Assembly (NCBI RefSeq): GCF_011039085.1
Contig: NZ_JAAKEI010000006.1
Location: 45,767-109,766, forward strand
Source of the DNA: Desulfovibrio sp. ZJ369
Lineage (GTDB): Bacteria; Desulfobacterota; Desulfovibrionia; Desulfovibrionales; Desulfovibrionaceae
DNA: 64,000 bases
Direction: 5' to 3'
Every line of letters begins with the position of its first letter. Positions within the stretch are counted from its first letter, which is position 1. This document shows, one piece after another, positions 9,412 through 18,288 of this stretch. Made by a program: the position numbers and the translations under genes. Under the pieces are notes generated by a model. The model searched no databases. It saw only the letters and a program-made list of their open reading frames with translations, and had not been told where the DNA came from.

Positions 9412-9489
9412 GCCGCCCGACGGCATCGCTTCCTCGGCGGGCGGCCTTTCCTGAGGCCCGCGTCCTTGCCCTTCCTTGGGGGCGCGGGC
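9412..9489. repeat. Two-hairpin repeat, copy B
   Basis: Direct-orientation partner of 7561-7631. The first hairpin uses arms GCCGCCC/GGGCGGC; the second uses GCCCGCG/CGCGGGC, where copy A has GCCGGCG/CGCCGGC. Pairing is kept although the sequences differ. It lies 77 bases after the HTH gene. Apart from this element the gap 9336-9603 shows no gene. Confidence 0.6.
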
Positions 9490-9603
9490 CTCCTCCGCTT
9501 GCGCTGCCCGGCGCAGATCCGCCTGGCGACTTACTTTCGCCGGGGTCGGGAAGCGCACCTTTTGCCCGTGGCTTGCCAGCGCCCCCGGCGCTCTGCGGAT
9601 TTT

Positions 9604-9936
9604 TCATGTAATAATCTGATGTTCCTCCAGCCCCATGCCCCTGAGAAACATTCGCACGGTTTCCGGGATCTGCTACCCGGTCGGTATCTCGTGCTCGTTC
9701 CAGATCAGCAACCAATGGCAAACAGGCATCCTGCTCCTTACGGATTCTTCAGCGAGCGAGATCATCTCGGCTCGTTGACCTTTTCTTGTTGCCGCAATGA
9801 AATTCAGTGCTGTTGACCAGACGCATTTGTTCCTGCCATTCTCATCTTTTTCGGAAAGCACATAGTCCACTATGCCGCCAATCATGGAGCGTTTTGCTTT
9901 GGTCAGATTGGTGCGCTTACATTGCTTGAGTATCAT
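9604..9936 (-). pseudogene. Relaxase (TraI/MobA type) N-terminal remnant
   Basis: From ATG at 9936 the minus strand reads a recognisable relaxase N-terminus: KAKRSMIGGIVDYVLSE, then CVWSTALNFIA, AEMISLAEESVRSR and HWLLIWNEHEIPTG, the pattern of IncP-type TraI and related MOBP relaxases (Tyr near the start, then a conserved H-x-x-L-S/I-W box). An in-frame TAG follows EIPTG at 9673, after which the same frame continues the homology with QIPETVRMFLRGMGLEEHQ before a second stop at 9604. The metal-binding HxH histidine triad expected next is missing. The gene is therefore dead: it has a nonsense mutation and has lost most of its length. Its start overlaps the end of the TraJ/MobC-like remnant, the usual arrangement in this family. 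Confidence 0.7.
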
Positions 9937-10270
9937 GTCCGTGCCCAAGCCTGTCGATTGCTTCCTGAATTATTTTCAGTGCCCGGCTCATTTCCCCCCA
10001 CACCGCTGACTGATGCGCCTCGCTTGCCAAGGCAAAATTGTGCTTGAGCAGCCCCCAGGCCGCCGCAGTTCCCGGATGGTCTGCTCGTCCGTTCTGGCAA
10101 TGATGGGCCTGCCGCCGAAGAACAGCCGCCGCATGTACTCGGAAACAGAGATTCCGGCGGTCGCGGCCTGCCGGGTGATTCTTGCGTCTTCTTCAGCGGT
10201 GAGCCTGAGCCTCCGCCGTCGCTGAAATCTGATTGTCGCCTTCCGCTTTTCCGTCTGCCTTTCCCGCCTT
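9917..10270 (-). pseudogene. MobC/TraJ-like relaxosome protein, frameshifted remnant
   Basis: On the minus strand one frame reads KATIRFQRRRRLRLTAEEDARI, then TRQAATAGISVSEYMRRLFF and GGRPIIARTDEQTIRELRR. This matches small ribbon-helix-helix relaxosome proteins (TraJ/MobC: basic start, A-x-x-x-G-x-S-x-S-E-Y-x-R-R). Homology then jumps to another frame, reading WGLLKHNFALASEAHQSAVW and a helix ending LGHGHDTQAM with stop at 9917. A single-base indel near 10060-10070, in a run of G and C, explains the shift. No in-frame start codon was found upstream, so the 5' end given is approximate. In intact systems this protein binds oriT and guides the relaxase. It overlaps the relaxase start by about 20 bases, suggesting former translational coupling. 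Confidence 0.65.
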
Positions 10271-10332
10271 TTTGAGAGCGTGAGAAGCGAAGCGCCGAAC
10301 GCTCTGCCGGAGTCCAGAGGGCGGCAGCCCTT

Positions 10333-10374
10333 TGGCAGGATGGGGTTGTGTGTAGCACAACTTCCATCCTGCCA
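10333..10374. other. Putative oriT (IncP-like) palindrome
   Basis: TGGCAGGATGG (10333-10343) and its exact complement CCATCCTGCCA (10364-10374) flank an inner stem TTGTG..CACAA. The right arm contains CATCCTGCC, close to the YATCCTG/Y nick consensus known for RP4-type oriT. It lies between the divergent TraJ-like/relaxase remnants and the TraK-like gene, exactly where RP4 has oriT. The assignment rests on motif and position only. Confidence 0.5.
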
Positions 10375-10464
10375 CGGCGACCCCGTATCGTGGAGTGGTA
10401 GATTTATGCAAAATTTTATCTTTACTGCCGATTGGCTATGATCTTCCCAAAGGAGGCAAAAAAC

Positions 10465-10812
10465 ATGGCTTCAAACGCAACAATACGCATGGAACAGCTC
10501 ACGGAGGCGAAGAAACTGTTCATGAATTTGCCAAAGAAAAAAGACGGAAAAACCAGACCGGACGCAGCCAAATTTCTGGAAAAAGCTTTCAGGAACGCTC
10601 TCAAAAAAGGCTACAGCCCAAAAGAACTGAGTCAGCTGCTCAAGAATGAGAACATCATCATTCCCGCATATCTTATTCAGAAATTTTTCTCTGAAACTGC
10701 GGACAGCGCGGACGTTGCTCCTGCACAAAAAAAGGAAATTCCCCCGCAAAAACCACCGACTCCGGCAAGAACTTCGTTCATCGTGCCGGATTTGCCGGAT
10801 AAGAAGTTGTGA
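10465..10812 (+). CDS. TraK-like plasmid transfer protein, 115 aa
   Basis: A small basic cytosolic protein with a strong ribosome-binding site (AAAGGAGG at 10449-10456) before ATG 10465. The core, TRPDAAKFLEKAFRNALKKG and then YSPKELSQLLKNENIIIPAYLIQKFF, resembles the helical DNA-binding region of TraK-family proteins (a long helix with Ala-Lys-x-G-x-S-x-x-x-I/L-x-x-x-L followed by a short strand), which bind and bend oriT in IncP plasmids. The tail is Pro/Lys-rich. It is transcribed away from the oriT-like palindrome, with the TraL-like remnant overlapping its stop by 4 bases (GTGA), reproducing traK-traL order. Base composition is clearly more AT-rich, with many AAA codons, than the hydrogenase or ribosomal genes nearby, consistent with acquisition from elsewhere. 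Similarity is by pattern; the reading frame itself is intact. Confidence 0.55.
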   Translation: MASNATIRMEQLTEAKKLFMNLPKKKDGKTRPDAAKFLEKAFRNALKKGYSPKELSQLLKNENIIIPAYLIQKFFSETADSADVAPAQKKEIPPQKPPTPARTSFIVPDLPDKKL

Positions 10813-11186
10813 ACATAAACGCGTCGATTTTTTATGTGGGCGAAAGCAAAGGCGGCGTGGGGAAAAGCAAGGTATCTTTCGCCCAGATCGACTCCCTGCC
10901 TGATGACGGAAAAAAGGCGCTTTTGCTGGAAAGCGACAACCTCAAATCCTGCGGAATGGTCGGCGGCGGCGCGAAAAAATCCTGCCGATCCTCAAAAAAC
11001 AAACGGGGAAAAGGCGGCAAAACAAACAAGAATTATTGGGTGTTGAGTGGGACTTTTATAAAACATAAACAGTTAGCACAGATAAAAGAGCGCCCCTGTC
11101 CGAGACGGAACCTCTGGAACCGGGCGGGGGCGTGTCTTGCTTTTTATCCCGTCTATCGTACTTTTCCGCGTAACATATCCAGATAG
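10809..11186 (+). pseudogene. TraL/ParA-like ATPase, truncated remnant
   Basis: The frame starts with GTG overlapping the TGA of the upstream gene and reads INASIFYVGESKGGVGKSKVS, which contains a deviant Walker A box (KGGVGKS), then ALLLESDN, resembling the start of TraL/ParA ATPases. After about residue 45 the expected domain stops; the remaining residues are Lys/Ser/Gly-rich and then read into the region shared with the end of the integrase on the other strand. Intact TraL proteins are about 240 residues, so this is an N-terminal fragment. The break near 10950-11050 is probably a deletion endpoint made when or after the integrase module arrived. Confidence 0.6.
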
Positions 11187-12346
11187 TCGGCGTACTCCTG
11201 AACCATGCGTCGCCGTTCCGGCAAGTACTCCGCGTAGTTGTACGCGGCGCGGACGCCGTTGCGCTCGCAGTGGGCAAGCTGGCGCTCTATCCAGTCTGTG
11301 TTATAGCCAAGCTCGTTCAGGAGGGTGGACGCCATTGACCGGAAGCCGTGAAAGGTATGGTCGCCGGTGGCGCAGCCGAGTTGCCGCAGGACGCGCAACG
11401 GGCCTCCTCTGTACATGGGGCCGTCGTTTCCCGCCCTGTTGCCAGGAAAGACAAAGCGTCCATCGCCGCTTTTCTCATGCAGCTCATGGAAAATCGTCAG
11501 GGCCTGACGTGAGAGCGGCACGACATGGATTTGCTTCATCTTCATCCGTTCCGCCGGAATGCGCCATTCCGCCGCCTCAAGGTTGATTTCCTCCCATTCC
11601 GCGCGGATCAGTTCATTGGCACGGACGAACACCAACGGCGCAAGACGCAGGGCGCGGGAGATGAAAAAGTTCCCCTCATAGGCGTAGATTTTGCGCAACA
11701 GTTCGCCCACGGCGGCGGGTTCGGTGATGGCCGCATGGTGGCCGTTGACCGTGGGCGCGAGCGCGCCGCGCAAATCGGCGGCAATGTCATGTTCCGCCCT
11801 GCCGGTGACAACGGCGTAACGAAAAATCCGTCCGGCATCACGCAGCGCCTTGTGGGCGATGGTCAGCGCGCCCCGTTCTTCCACCCGCCGGAGAACGTCC
11901 AGCAGTTCCCTTGGGGTAATAGCGTTGACGGGACGTTTGCCAATGTGGGGGAAGAGGTTTTCCTCCAGAATGCGAATGACAGTTTTTCGGTATGCGGGGA
12001 TCCACTTCGGCGAATACCTGGTATGCCATTCCCGCGCCACGTCCTCGAAAGAGTTGCGGGCCGCTTCCGCCGCCGCTTCTCTGGCCTGGCGTCGGGCCTC
12101 GCTGGGATCGATATGTTCCCGCAGCAGCTTTTTGGCGTCTTCCCGTTTGTCCCGCGCTTCGCGCAGGCTCACGGACGGATACGGGCCAAGGGAAAGGAGC
12201 TTCTGCTTGCCCGCGAAGCGGTACGCCAACCGCCACGATTTTTTGCCCGTGGGCGTGACGTAGAGAAACAGCCCCCCGCCGTCCGAGTGCTTCTGAATCT
12301 TGCCGTTGGCTATGACATGCCGTATGAATGTGTCGGTCAGTTTCAT
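11153..12346 (-). CDS. P4-type integrase with DUF4102 N-terminal domain, 397 aa
   Basis: Full-length tyrosine recombinase of the P4/CP4-57 island type. Residues ~1-85 are the arm-binding DUF4102 domain (SDGGGLFLYVTPTGKKSWRL and LSLGPYPSVSLREARDKRED are hallmarks), ~100-190 the core-binding domain, and the rest the catalytic domain. Catalytic residues seen: Arg in VFVRANELIRAEW, Lys in KMKQIHVVPLS, HxxR in HGFRSMAST, His in LAHCERN and the nucleophile Tyr near residue 369 (RAAYNYAEYL). Such integrases normally insert into tRNA or tmRNA genes, but no tRNA lies next to it here. The upstream 12347-12702 region carries short iterated motifs and strong hairpins that may be its attachment or arm sites. 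It converges on the TraL-like remnant, so it probably belongs to the same integrative element or to one that replaced its end. Confidence 0.93.
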   Translation of the reverse strand: MKLTDTFIRHVIANGKIQKHSDGGGLFLYVTPTGKKSWRLAYRFAGKQKLLSLGPYPSVSLREARDKREDAKKLLREHIDPSEARRQAREAAAEAARNSFEDVAREWHTRYSPKWIPAYRKTVIRILEENLFPHIGKRPVNAITPRELLDVLRRVEERGALTIAHKALRDAGRIFRYAVVTGRAEHDIAADLRGALAPTVNGHHAAITEPAAVGELLRKIYAYEGNFFISRALRLAPLVFVRANELIRAEWEEINLEAAEWRIPAERMKMKQIHVVPLSRQALTIFHELHEKSGDGRFVFPGNRAGNDGPMYRGGPLRVLRQLGCATGDHTFHGFRSMASTLLNELGYNTDWIERQLAHCERNGVRAAYNYAEYLPERRRMVQEYADYLDMLRGKVR

Positions 12347-12702
12347 CCGGCCACCTCCAGAGTGGTGTTTTTGGTACGGCTGGACTGACTGCTACCAACA
12401 TATTTCTGAAAAAACCTTTTTATACAAGGTAGTACAAAAAATATGCCGCTAGCTGAGAGGGGAACCCCGCTCAGTTTCCCAAGGTCGGGGGCAGCACTGC
12501 CCGACCTTGGGAAACGCCGTCATTGACAGCCCAGACCTGCCAAAAGACTACCAACGTGTCTACCAACAGTTTTTGTGGATGCAGGTGGATTTTTGTGGAT
12601 GGGATAAGGCAAAGATGCCTGGTTAACACATTGAAATTACATGCTAAACAGACATATTTGGACTTTCTGAAACAAGTTGGGCAACTTCAATCAAAAAATG
12701 CT
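12347..12702. other. Iterons and hairpins upstream of the P4-type integrase (possible att/arm region)
   Basis: No gene is seen. The stretch contains three copies of CTACCAAC (near 12391, 12548 and 12560), two copies of TTTTTGTGGATG (near 12570 and 12589), a hairpin at 12453-12474 (CTGAG..CTCAG with GGGG/CCCC inside) and a strong 15-bp inverted repeat at 12475-12514 (TTTCCCAAGGTCGGG and complement). Short repeats next to an integrase gene are expected for arm-type binding sites. The hairpins could be terminators or part of the attachment site. Confidence 0.4.
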
Positions 12703-12705
12703 CTA
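12687..12705. repeat. TAGAGC-family half-element at the hyaD stop codon
   Basis: On the minus strand TAGAGCATTTTTTGATTGA begins with the TAG stop of hyaD. The matching arm of a palindrome like that at 17134-17183 is absent, so this is a half-element, perhaps cut by the mobile-element boundary. Confidence 0.55.
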
Positions 12706-13221
12706 AAGCCCGTTCAGGGCCGGAGCCGAAAGATGCCTGATTTTGGCGCGCGCGTCGGCTTTCACTCCCCAGCGCCGCAAAAGGTCCAGAGCCGCATGCG
12801 CGGCCGCTTCAAAGCATCGGGCCACCTGGGGCGAAAAAGGCGCGCCCAGGGTCATGGCAGCGGGCTGCACGCCCAAAAGGGCGCAGCACCGCGGCTGCGT
12901 GCCGCGCAGCGCGGCATAGCCCATGACTTCAGAAAAGCTGTTCTGGTGCGGGCCCAGCTTGCGCGCGGTGATATGGGCAGGCACCCCCTCCCGCAGCACC
13001 AGCTCGCCGGGCGCAAGGCCGAAGTCCACGGCATCCAGCACCAGCAGCCTGTCGGCCTCCTCCACGAAGGCCAGCAGGGTCTGCCCCTGAGTGCCGCCGT
13101 CCACCACGCGGACGCCGGGAGAAAAGTTCCACCCCGCGTACAGCCTTTGCGCCAGGCGCACGCCAAAGCCCTCATCCCCGTAAAGAATGTTGCCGAGTCC
13201 CAGGACGATCACGCGTTCCAT
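12703..13221 (-). CDS. hyaD: [NiFe] hydrogenase maturation endopeptidase, 172 aa
   Basis: Member of the HyaD/HybD/HupD family, which removes the C-terminal peptide from the hydrogenase large subunit after the Ni-Fe centre is inserted. The signature VIVLGLGNILYGDEGFGVRL is present with the metal-sensing Glu, followed by VDGGTQGQTLL and LVLDAVDFG with the second acidic ligand. The conserved His expected late in the protein is plausible at QVARCFEAAAHAALDLL. The start at 13221 is chosen because it gives the canonical MERVIVLGLGN N-terminus and has AGGAAGAG upstream. It is the last gene of the hyaABCD operon. Its substrate is presumably the large subunit encoded at 14077-15885. The TAG stop is the first triplet of a TAGAGC repeat, and the P4-type element lies just beyond. 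Confidence 0.93.
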   Translation of the reverse strand: MERVIVLGLGNILYGDEGFGVRLAQRLYAGWNFSPGVRVVDGGTQGQTLLAFVEEADRLLVLDAVDFGLAPGELVLREGVPAHITARKLGPHQNSFSEVMGYAALRGTQPRCCALLGVQPAAMTLGAPFSPQVARCFEAAAHAALDLLRRWGVKADARAKIRHLSAPALNGL

Positions 13222-13294
13222 GTCTCTTCCTTTGAGGGTCACGCGGCCGGGCCGCGCGGCAAAGCCTGAGAGCGGCCGGGCCGCAAGGCTGACC

Positions 13295-13993
13295 TTAGTC
13301 TTTGCGCCGCTCTCTGTACCCGCTGAACATGGTGGAGGCCAGGGTGGTCTTGCCCATGATCTCTTCCCGGATCACCATGTAGATATGCACGATCACAAAG
13401 GTGATCAAAAGCAGCATGCCCAGCCTGTGCAGGCTGCGCAGCTCCTGATCGTTGCCTCCGATCCAGTACATGAAATCAAGCACAAGGAGAAAGGGTTTGA
13501 AGAATGGCGACGCGGAAGCCTGAGCGTACATGCCCAGGCCGCTGAGCATGATGAGCAGCATGAAGATCATGCCCACGGCCATCCCGGCTTGCGCCAGGGG
13601 GTTATGCCCCACATACGCGCGCGGCTCCCTGTCCAGAAAGAGATACCAGCGGATCTCGCTCCACAGGCCCTCCCACCAGGATTTTCTCCAGACCGGCAGG
13701 ATGATCAGCTCCCGCGAATATCTGTTGCCGATCAGCGCGTACAGATAACGCAGTACCGTGGCGATGATCAGGATGAAGCCCGCGATGAAATGAGCCATGC
13801 GGGTGTACCCCATGTAAAAGGTGTCACAGGGCTGTCCGGTGACGGAAAGCCAGGGTTTGCCGATGATATAGCCTGTGACGATCAGCACGCTGACGCAGAT
13901 TGCCATGCTCCAGTGCCAAAGGCGGATGGGCAATTGGTAGACATACACTGATTTGCCCACAGGCATGAGCACGTTGTCGCAATATTCGGTCAT
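13295..13993 (-). CDS. hyaC: Ni/Fe-hydrogenase b-type cytochrome subunit, 232 aa
   Basis: Integral membrane diheme cytochrome b that takes electrons from the periplasmic hydrogenase and passes them to the quinone pool. Four hydrophobic segments are visible (around WHWSMAICVSVLIVTGYIIG, MAHFIAGFILIIATVLRYL, AGMAVGMIFMLLIMLSGLG and LGMLLLITFVIVHIYMV). Heme-ligand histidines sit in LPIRLWHW, TRMAHFIAG, LRSLHRLG and FVIVHIYM, the standard HyaC/HupC pattern, with the family ending SGYRERRKD. It lies between hyaB and hyaD with short spacers in the order hyaA-hyaB-hyaC-hyaD. The presence of this subunit distinguishes the enzyme from the better-known Desulfovibrio HynAB, which uses soluble cytochrome c3. 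Confidence 0.95.
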   Translation of the reverse strand: MTEYCDNVLMPVGKSVYVYQLPIRLWHWSMAICVSVLIVTGYIIGKPWLSVTGQPCDTFYMGYTRMAHFIAGFILIIATVLRYLYALIGNRYSRELIILPVWRKSWWEGLWSEIRWYLFLDREPRAYVGHNPLAQAGMAVGMIFMLLIMLSGLGMYAQASASPFFKPFLLVLDFMYWIGGNDQELRSLHRLGMLLLITFVIVHIYMVIREEIMGKTTLASTMFSGYRERRKD

Positions 13994-14076
13994 GATATTT
14001 CTCCACAGCGCGGGACAGGCGGCACGCCGTCTGTTTGCGCCTCAACTCCACGCCGCGCCGGCGCGGCGGCAAGGTT

Positions 14077-15885
<1,809 letters not shown>

Positions 15886-15896
15886 GGATGCATTCC

Positions 15897-17108
15897 TCAG
15901 CGCTTGGAATCGTTACGGGTTGTGGAGGAGCCCTCGGCAAGGGGGGAAGGGGCGCCGGGGGCGGCCGTCTCCCTTTTGACGACCGGGATGCCATGCTCGC
16001 AGGGATCGTGAACGTCGCCGTTGCCCGGAGGCGTCGCCTTTGCTTCAGGACAACGGGCGTGGCGGATCATGCTGGCCACGCCGTGCGCGGCCACGCCAGC
16101 GGCCACGGCCGCCACTGCGGCCACGCCCACGGTTTCGGCCGTGGCATTGGCGCCGAAATGCGGGATGGTGGTGATGCGATCATAAAAGGAGCCCTGATCC
16201 CAGAAATGTTGTTCCGCGCAGCCGATACAGCCGTGCCCGGACGCAATGGGAAAGGAAACGCCGTCGTTCCAGCGCGTGGCCGGGCAGGCGTTGTAGGTGG
16301 TGGGGCCCTTGCAGCCCATTTTGTAGAGACACAGCCCCTGGCGCGCGCCTTCGTCGTCCCAGGATTCCACATACTCGCCGGCGTCAAAGTGGGCGCGGCG
16401 GTAACACTGGTCGTGCACGCGCTTGCCGTAAAAGGCCAGAGGCCGGCCTTGGGCGTCCAGCTCCGGCAGGCGATCGAACGTCACGATATAGGCGACGATG
16501 GCGCTCATCACCTCCGGAATGGGCGGGCAGCCGGGCGCCTTGAGCTGGGGCTTGTTGGGAAAGAGCTTGTGCAGGGGCGTGGCGTCCGTGGGATTGGGAT
16601 GGGCCGCCTGCACGCAGCCCCACGAGGCGCAGTTGCCCCAGGCCACCAGAGCGCGGGCATGCTCCACGCCGCGGGTCAATTTCTCCAAAAAGGGCTTGCC
16701 GCCGTCAATACAGTACATACCGCCCGCGCCCAGGGGCGCGTTGCCTTCCAGGGCGAGAATATACCGGCCCTTGTAACGGCTCACGGCCTCATTGAAGGCG
16801 TCCTCGGCCTGCTCTCCGGCCGCGGCCATGATCAGATCCACGCAGTCCAGGGCGATCATCGAAAGGATGATGTCCGTGGCCAGCGGATGAGCCGTGCGCA
16901 GAAAGGACTCCGTGCAGCAGGAGCAGGTCAGGCCGCTCAGCCAGATCACCGGCAGGCGCGGCCTGGTGGAAAGAGCCTGAGCGATGGCTGTTTCCGCGCC
17001 CGGCCCAAGCCCCAGGGAGACGGCCGTAAGCGCGCAGAACTTCAGAAAATCACGGCGGCTGAAGCCGCGGCTGCGCAAAACTTCAGCGGTTGTTTCCAGA
17101 TGTGACAT
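15897..17108 (-). CDS. hyaA: Uptake [NiFe] hydrogenase small subunit, 403 aa
   Basis: Electron-transfer subunit carrying three Fe-S clusters. The N-terminus is a Tat signal: SRRDFLKF at residues 17-24, a hydrophobic stretch, and a likely cleavage after AIAQA (~45). Cluster ligands are seen in LTCSCCTESF (residues 62-65), WGNCASWGC, APGCPPIPEV, HDQCYRR, YKMGCKGPTTYNACP and GHGCIGCAEQHFWDQ. A C-terminal hydrophobic helix (VGVAAVAAVAAGVAAHGVAS) would anchor the complex to the membrane next to HyaC. The tail after it (about 45 residues, with CPEAKATPP and DPCEHG) is longer and more polar than in E. coli HyaA. It is the first gene of hyaABCD. The intergenic palindrome at 17134-17183 sits immediately upstream, so the promoter must lie within or beyond it. 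Confidence 0.95.
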   Translation of the reverse strand: MSHLETTAEVLRSRGFSRRDFLKFCALTAVSLGLGPGAETAIAQALSTRPRLPVIWLSGLTCSCCTESFLRTAHPLATDIILSMIALDCVDLIMAAAGEQAEDAFNEAVSRYKGRYILALEGNAPLGAGGMYCIDGGKPFLEKLTRGVEHARALVAWGNCASWGCVQAAHPNPTDATPLHKLFPNKPQLKAPGCPPIPEVMSAIVAYIVTFDRLPELDAQGRPLAFYGKRVHDQCYRRAHFDAGEYVESWDDEGARQGLCLYKMGCKGPTTYNACPATRWNDGVSFPIASGHGCIGCAEQHFWDQGSFYDRITTIPHFGANATAETVGVAAVAAVAAGVAAHGVASMIRHARCPEAKATPPGNGDVHDPCEHGIPVVKRETAAPGAPSPLAEGSSTTRNDSKR

Positions 17109-17133
17109 ATCTTACCTCAATGAGTAACAGCTC

Positions 17134-17183
17134 TAGAGCATTTTTTGATTGAAAATGGATATGTTCAATCAAAAAATGCTCCA
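17134..17183. repeat. TAGAGC-family long palindrome
   Basis: TAGAGCATTTTTTGATTGAA and its complement ending AATGCTCCA form a ~20-bp stem with a short loop. It fills the gap between hyaA and the DUF305 gene and encodes the last codons and TGA stop of the latter. Confidence 0.75.
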
Positions 17184-17731
17184 GTATGATCGCCGCGGGC
17201 GTTGAGCCACGTCCTGAAGGCGTGCATTTCTCTGGCCTGGGACACACTGATCTCCTGTGCGAGCTTGAGCAGAGCCTCATGCTGGAAGTGAACCAGCACC
17301 GGCACGGTCATAATCACGGCCATGCCGTGATGCGGCAGCATCTGTTGCACAAACTGCACGTTGGGATCCTGGGCAGTGTACCTGTGCATCATGGCCTGCA
17401 TTTCCCGATGCATCTGATCATAGGCCTTTTGATCAAGGCCGCCCACGTCTTTGAGCCAGCCTTTCATTTCTTCTATTTCGCTCTTCTGGGCTTTGATGAT
17501 TTCTCTGGCCCAAGCCGCCACCTGCGGATCCTGCCGGTTTTCGGGCGTGCGCAGCAGTGCTTCGGACATGGCCACAGCCCCTTCGTGGTGCGCGATCATG
17601 CCGGAAAGAAAAGCCTGCCCGGAATAGGCGGGGTCGCTGTCGTGCATGTCGTGAGCTTGCATGGGCGGCTCTGCCGCCTGTGCCGGCAGAGCCAGAAGCA
17701 AGAAAGCGAGAAAAAGATATATGTGACGCAT
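17165..17731 (-). CDS. Secreted DUF305 protein, 188 aa
   Basis: The start at 17731 (GGAGAACGT upstream) gives a clean signal peptide MRHIYLFLAFLLLALPAQA. The mature protein has the DUF305 pattern: DPAYSGQAFLSGMIAHHEGAV, then a helix with REIIKAQKSEIEEM, and a second His-rich box VQQMLPHHGMAVIM. Paired HH motifs and Met/His-rich segments (MHREMQAMMHRY) suggest metal binding; some relatives are linked to copper or heavy-metal handling, but the function is not established. It should be periplasmic. The final residues (GAFFD) and stop are contributed by the TAGAGC palindrome, which looks like a replaced or extended C-terminus. It is transcribed towards hyaA but separated by the palindrome; co-transcription is uncertain. 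Confidence 0.85.
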   Translation of the reverse strand: MRHIYLFLAFLLLALPAQAAEPPMQAHDMHDSDPAYSGQAFLSGMIAHHEGAVAMSEALLRTPENRQDPQVAAWAREIIKAQKSEIEEMKGWLKDVGGLDQKAYDQMHREMQAMMHRYTAQDPNVQFVQQMLPHHGMAVIMTVPVLVHFQHEALLKLAQEISVSQAREMHAFRTWLNARGDHTGAFFD

Positions 17732-18234
17732 ACGTTCTCCATTTTCGTAACAAATGAGAGGAAGTATCGGCCGTACCCTGTGCAGCGGCCGATGTTCCGA
17801 AACTGCAAGAGATCTTCCTGCGTTTTTCAAGGTCTTTCCCCGGAGTCAGGTCGTCATAAAAAACAGCGCACAAGCAGATGTAGTGAAGAAACAGAAGCCA
17901 TAGATACGGCCACAAGGCGGATGCCCTCTGCATACTGGCCGAATTTATGCGCACTGAACGAAGTTTGTAGAGTTTGAATCCGGACATTTTATCGTACTCA
18001 GGGAAGTGCTTGCATAAACTGCGTACCTGGAAAAATGTTCTTGCCCTTCACAACGTCAGATACTCTGTTGTCAGGCGTTGTTGCGCAGTATACGACTGGA
18101 GGCGCGTTCTTGTCGATAGTTTAATACATATAAAAAAATTTATATAACGCGTAGAGTATTTTGCCTGTAAAATACTCTCCAGCCGGCCGGCGCGGCGACA
18201 TTGCTGACAGAAAAAAACGGAGAGCGCAGGGCAT
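17732..18234. other. Intergenic region upstream of the DUF305 gene
   Basis: About 500 bases without a gene. The part nearest 17732 should hold the promoter of the DUF305 gene. The AT-rich part around 18121-18146 has several TATA-like words. At 18152-18180 a palindrome TAGAGTATTTT..AAAATACTCTCCA is a variant of the TAGAGC family. Nothing else is recognised. Confidence 0.4.
18152..18180. repeat. TAGAGT-variant palindrome
   Basis: TAGAGTATTTT and AAAATACTCT flank a short GCCTGT loop. It has the same architecture as the TAGAGC family with one base changed in both arms, a compensated change. Confidence 0.55.
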
Positions 18235-18266
18235 AAAAAAAAGGGGGGCATATTGCCCCCCCTTTT
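18235..18266 (-). terminator. Rho-independent terminator of the HdrD-like/NarI-like operon
   Basis: A run of G paired to a run of C around a short ATATT loop; on the minus strand the stem is followed by an uninterrupted T-run. It begins about 22 bases after the stop of the upstream gene at 18289. Confidence 0.85.
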
Positions 18267-18288
18267 GCAGGTAGTGCTTGTATCGCGC

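Noticed and set aside
8992..9558. Arg/Glu-rich minus-strand frame that might be a relaxase C-terminus
   Set aside because: It overlaps the well-supported HTH gene on the other strand and its composition is typical of a GC-rich shadow frame; homology to a relaxase tail could not be argued.
11087..11150. Terminator between the TraL-like remnant and the integrase
   Set aside because: A GCCCC/GGGGC pairing can be drawn, but the loop is over 25 bases and the stem short; support is too weak to list.
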